From positions 18,032 to 82,031 of the forward strand of contig NZ_RPOC01000018.1 of NCBI RefSeq assembly GCF_003946915.1: 64,000 bases of DNA. The letters run 5' to 3'. The notes beneath the pieces are model-generated. The model made no database searches, was not told the origin of the DNA, and was given only the letters and a program-made list of their open reading frames with translations. Origin of the DNA: Flavobacterium ustbae. Its GTDB lineage: Bacteria > Bacteroidota > Bacteroidia > Flavobacteriales > Flavobacteriaceae. The position numbers were made by a program, and so were the translations under genes. Below are positions 62,054-64,000 of the stretch, in pieces (position 1 is the stretch's first letter; the number at the start of each line of letters is the position of its first letter).

Positions 62054-63850
62054 ATGGAATCTATTAGAAACATTGCAATTATTGCCCACGTCGATCACGG
62101 TAAAACCACTTTGGTTGATAAAATTATGTATCACTGTCAGTTATTTCGTGAAAACGAAAACACAGGTGATTTAATCCTAGATAATAACGATTTGGAGCGC
62201 GAGAGAGGTATTACCATTACTTCTAAAAACGTTTCTGTTCAATATAAAGGAACAAAAATCAATATTATTGACACTCCTGGCCACGCGGATTTTGGAGGTG
62301 AAGTAGAACGTGTATTGAACATGGCCGATGGTGTATGTTTGTTAGTGGATGCTTTTGAGGGTCCAATGCCACAGACTCGTTTTGTTTTGCAAAAAGCTAT
62401 TGACTTAGGTTTAAAGCCTTGCGTAGTTATCAATAAAGTAGATAAAGAAAACTGTACTCCTGAAGAAGTTCACGAAAAAGTTTTTGATCTAATGTTTGAA
62501 TTAGGAGCTACTGAAGAGCAGTTGGATTTTCCAGCGGTTTACGGTTCTGCTAAAAACAACTGGATGTCTGAAGACTGGAAAAACCAAACAGAAAACATTG
62601 AGCCATTATTAGACATGGTTATTGCTAATGTTCCTGCTCCAAAAGTTTCTGAAGGTACTCCACAAATGTTGATTACTTCTTTAGATTTCTCTTCTTTTAC
62701 AGGTCGTATCGCTATCGGTCGTCTTGAAAGAGGTACTTTAAAAGAAGGAATGCCAATTTCTTTGGTAAAAAGAGATGGTAAAGTAATCAAATCTAGAATT
62801 AAAGAATTACACACTTTTGAAGGTTTAGGCCGTAGAAAAGTAGAAGAAGTTGTTGCTGGAGATATTTGTGCTGTTGTAGGTATTGAAGGTTTTGAAATTG
62901 GTGATACTATCGCTGACTTCGAAAATCCTGAAGCTTTACAAACAATTGCTATCGACGAGCCAACAATGAGTATGTTGTTTACAATTAACGATTCTCCTTT
63001 CTTTGGTAAAGAAGGTAAATTTGTAACTTCTCGTCACATCCGTGAAAGATTAACAAAAGAGTTGGAGAAAAACTTAGCGATGAAAGTTGGAGAAACTGAT
63101 TCTGCTGATAAATTCATGGTTTTTGGTCGTGGTGTACTTCACTTATCTGTTCTTATTGAAACAATGAGAAGAGAAGGGTACGAACTTCAAATTGGTCAGC
63201 CACAAGTAATTATCAAAGAAATTGATGGTGTTAAATGTGAGCCAATTGAAGAATTGACTATCGACTTACCAGAAAACCTTTCAGGTAGAGCGGTTGAGTT
63301 CGTAACAATTCGTAAAGGTGAAATGCTTTCTATGGAAGGTAAAGGAGAGCGTATGATTATTAAATTCAACATTCCTTCTCGTGGAATCATTGGTTTAAGA
63401 AATCAATTGCTTACTGCTACTGCTGGTGAAGCTATTATGGCACACCGTTTCATCGGATACGAACCATACAAAGGAGAAATTCCTGGACGTAACAATGGTT
63501 CATTAATCTCTATGGAAAACGGAAAAGCTATTCCTTATTCTATCGATAAATTACAAGATCGTGGTAAATTCTTCGTTGATCCAAACGAGGATATCTATGA
63601 AGGTCAGGTAATTGGAGAAAATACTCGTAGCGACGATATGACGGTTAACGTTACTAAAACGAAAAAACTTTCTAACGTACGTTCTTCTGGAGCTGATGAT
63701 AAAGCTAGAATTATTCCTGCTATCAAATTCTCATTAGAAGAAGCTTTAGAGTACATTCAAAAAGATGAATATGTTGAAGTTACTCCAAAATCTTTACGTT
63801 TAAGAAAGATTTATTTAAGTGAAACGGATAGAAAAAGATACAAAATCTAA
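62054..63850 (+). CDS. typA: Ribosome-associated GTPase TypA/BipA
   Basis: The 598-residue translational GTPase has G1 AHVDHGKTTLVD near residue 10, the switch RERGITI, G3 DTPGHADFGGEV near 76, G4 NKVDKE near 130 and G5 SAKN. EF-G-like domains II, III and V and the BipA-specific C-terminal domain (KLSNVRSSGADDKARIIP) follow. It assists ribosome assembly and stress-related translation. The length is standard. Confidence 0.97.
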   Translation: MESIRNIAIIAHVDHGKTTLVDKIMYHCQLFRENENTGDLILDNNDLERERGITITSKNVSVQYKGTKINIIDTPGHADFGGEVERVLNMADGVCLLVDAFEGPMPQTRFVLQKAIDLGLKPCVVINKVDKENCTPEEVHEKVFDLMFELGATEEQLDFPAVYGSAKNNWMSEDWKNQTENIEPLLDMVIANVPAPKVSEGTPQMLITSLDFSSFTGRIAIGRLERGTLKEGMPISLVKRDGKVIKSRIKELHTFEGLGRRKVEEVVAGDICAVVGIEGFEIGDTIADFENPEALQTIAIDEPTMSMLFTINDSPFFGKEGKFVTSRHIRERLTKELEKNLAMKVGETDSADKFMVFGRGVLHLSVLIETMRREGYELQIGQPQVIIKEIDGVKCEPIEELTIDLPENLSGRAVEFVTIRKGEMLSMEGKGERMIIKFNIPSRGIIGLRNQLLTATAGEAIMAHRFIGYEPYKGEIPGRNNGSLISMENGKAIPYSIDKLQDRGKFFVDPNEDIYEGQVIGENTRSDDMTVNVTKTKKLSNVRSSGADDKARIIPAIKFSLEEALEYIQKDEYVEVTPKSLRLRKIYLSETDRKRYKI

Positions 63851-63889
63851 TTCGTTTTAACTTTCAATATAAAATCCCAAATTCCATCA

Positions 63890-64000
63890 TGAACTGCCCC
63901 CAAAAAGTTAGACACTATTTGGGGGCATTTTTATGGAAAGAAAAGTTAAATACAATTACGAATTTAAACTTCAATGTATAAAAGAAGTTTTTAAATTTCA
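63890..64000 (+). mobile_element. Left end of an IS3-family-like insertion sequence (partial)
   Basis: The terminus reads TGAACTGCCCCCAAAAAGTT at 63890-63909, followed by a hairpin TGCCCCCAAA...TTTGGGGGCA. Such TG-ended, CCCCC-containing ends are typical of IS3-family elements in this phylum. The element continues beyond the window, so its size and far end are unknown. It begins 39 bp after typA. Confidence 0.8.
63933..64000 (+). CDS. Transposase OrfA (IS3 type), N-terminal fragment
   Basis: The ORF begins ATG at 63933 and encodes MERKVKYNYEFKLQCIKEVF up to the window edge. The pattern of basic residues and the YEFKLQCIKEV helix matches the start of the HTH_28-type OrfA of IS3/IS150 elements. 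Only 22 residues are visible. Confidence 0.75.
   Translation, partial: MERKVKYNYEFKLQCIKEVFKF

Overview
This window looks like chromosomal DNA of a Flavobacterium-type member of the Bacteroidota. The evidence is its AT-rich composition, A-rich start contexts without Shine-Dalgarno sequences, several TAnnTTTG -7 promoter boxes, a protein with a gliding-motility-associated (type IX secretion, type B) C-terminus, a SusC/SusD pair, a GH97 enzyme, a bacillithiol gene (bshC) and the L28-L33-DUF4295-ftsY gene order. The species cannot be fixed from sequence reading alone.

Layout. (1) 1-9.5 kb: housekeeping genes (rpmB end, rpmG, a DUF4295 protein, ftsY, a DUF721/DciA-like protein, ndk, bshC), small lipoproteins, a DUF5009/HGSNAT-like membrane acyltransferase and an MFS symporter. 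(2) 9.5-22.8 kb: a 1356-residue secreted SBBP-repeat adhesin-like protein, a B12-binding radical SAM protein with unusual CX4CX2C spacing, an MBL-fold hydrolase, a GIY-YIG protein next to a tandem palindromic repeat array, a two-component system, a DUF1573 protein, an L,D-transpeptidase and an NlpC/P60 peptidase. (3) 23-49.6 kb: a large carbohydrate-use region whose core is a mannan polysaccharide utilization locus. (4) 50-64 kb: an outer-membrane barrel protein, an amidase, rimO, a FadL-like porin, a Gly/Tyr-rich lipoprotein, proS, three tRNA-Glu genes, rpsT, a second histidine kinase/receiver pair, typA and the left end of an IS3-like element.

How the locus probably works. An AraC-family regulator sits between two arms. 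The plus arm encodes SusC, SusD, two TIG-domain surface lipoproteins (one also with a fasciclin domain), a GH27 alpha-galactosidase and a GH5 endoglycanase. The minus arm encodes GH26, a GPH-type sugar symporter, a GH130 phosphorylase, an AGE-family epimerase, a GH5 mannanase and GH97. A nearby plus-strand cluster adds a CE2-like esterase, a sialate O-acetylesterase-like protein and GH3. The inferred route is surface capture and cutting of acetylated galacto(gluco)mannan, removal of acetyl and galactosyl groups in the periplasm, symport of mannobiose, epimerization to mannosyl-glucose and phosphorolysis to mannose-1-phosphate plus glucose. The substrate is inferred from the families, not shown.

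The intergenic DNA is unusually rich in dispersed inverted and palindromic repeats: a four-copy array at 17.16-17.63 kb, a 265/262-bp direct repeat flanking a lone DUF433 gene at 28 kb, related ATAAGTTATATAAGTT inverted pairs at 4.9 and 32 kb, and short TCCCGA-TCGGGA palindromes, one of which lies in frame inside a coding gene. No CRISPR array, prophage or complete transposon is visible. All repeat identities and promoter calls were made by eye.
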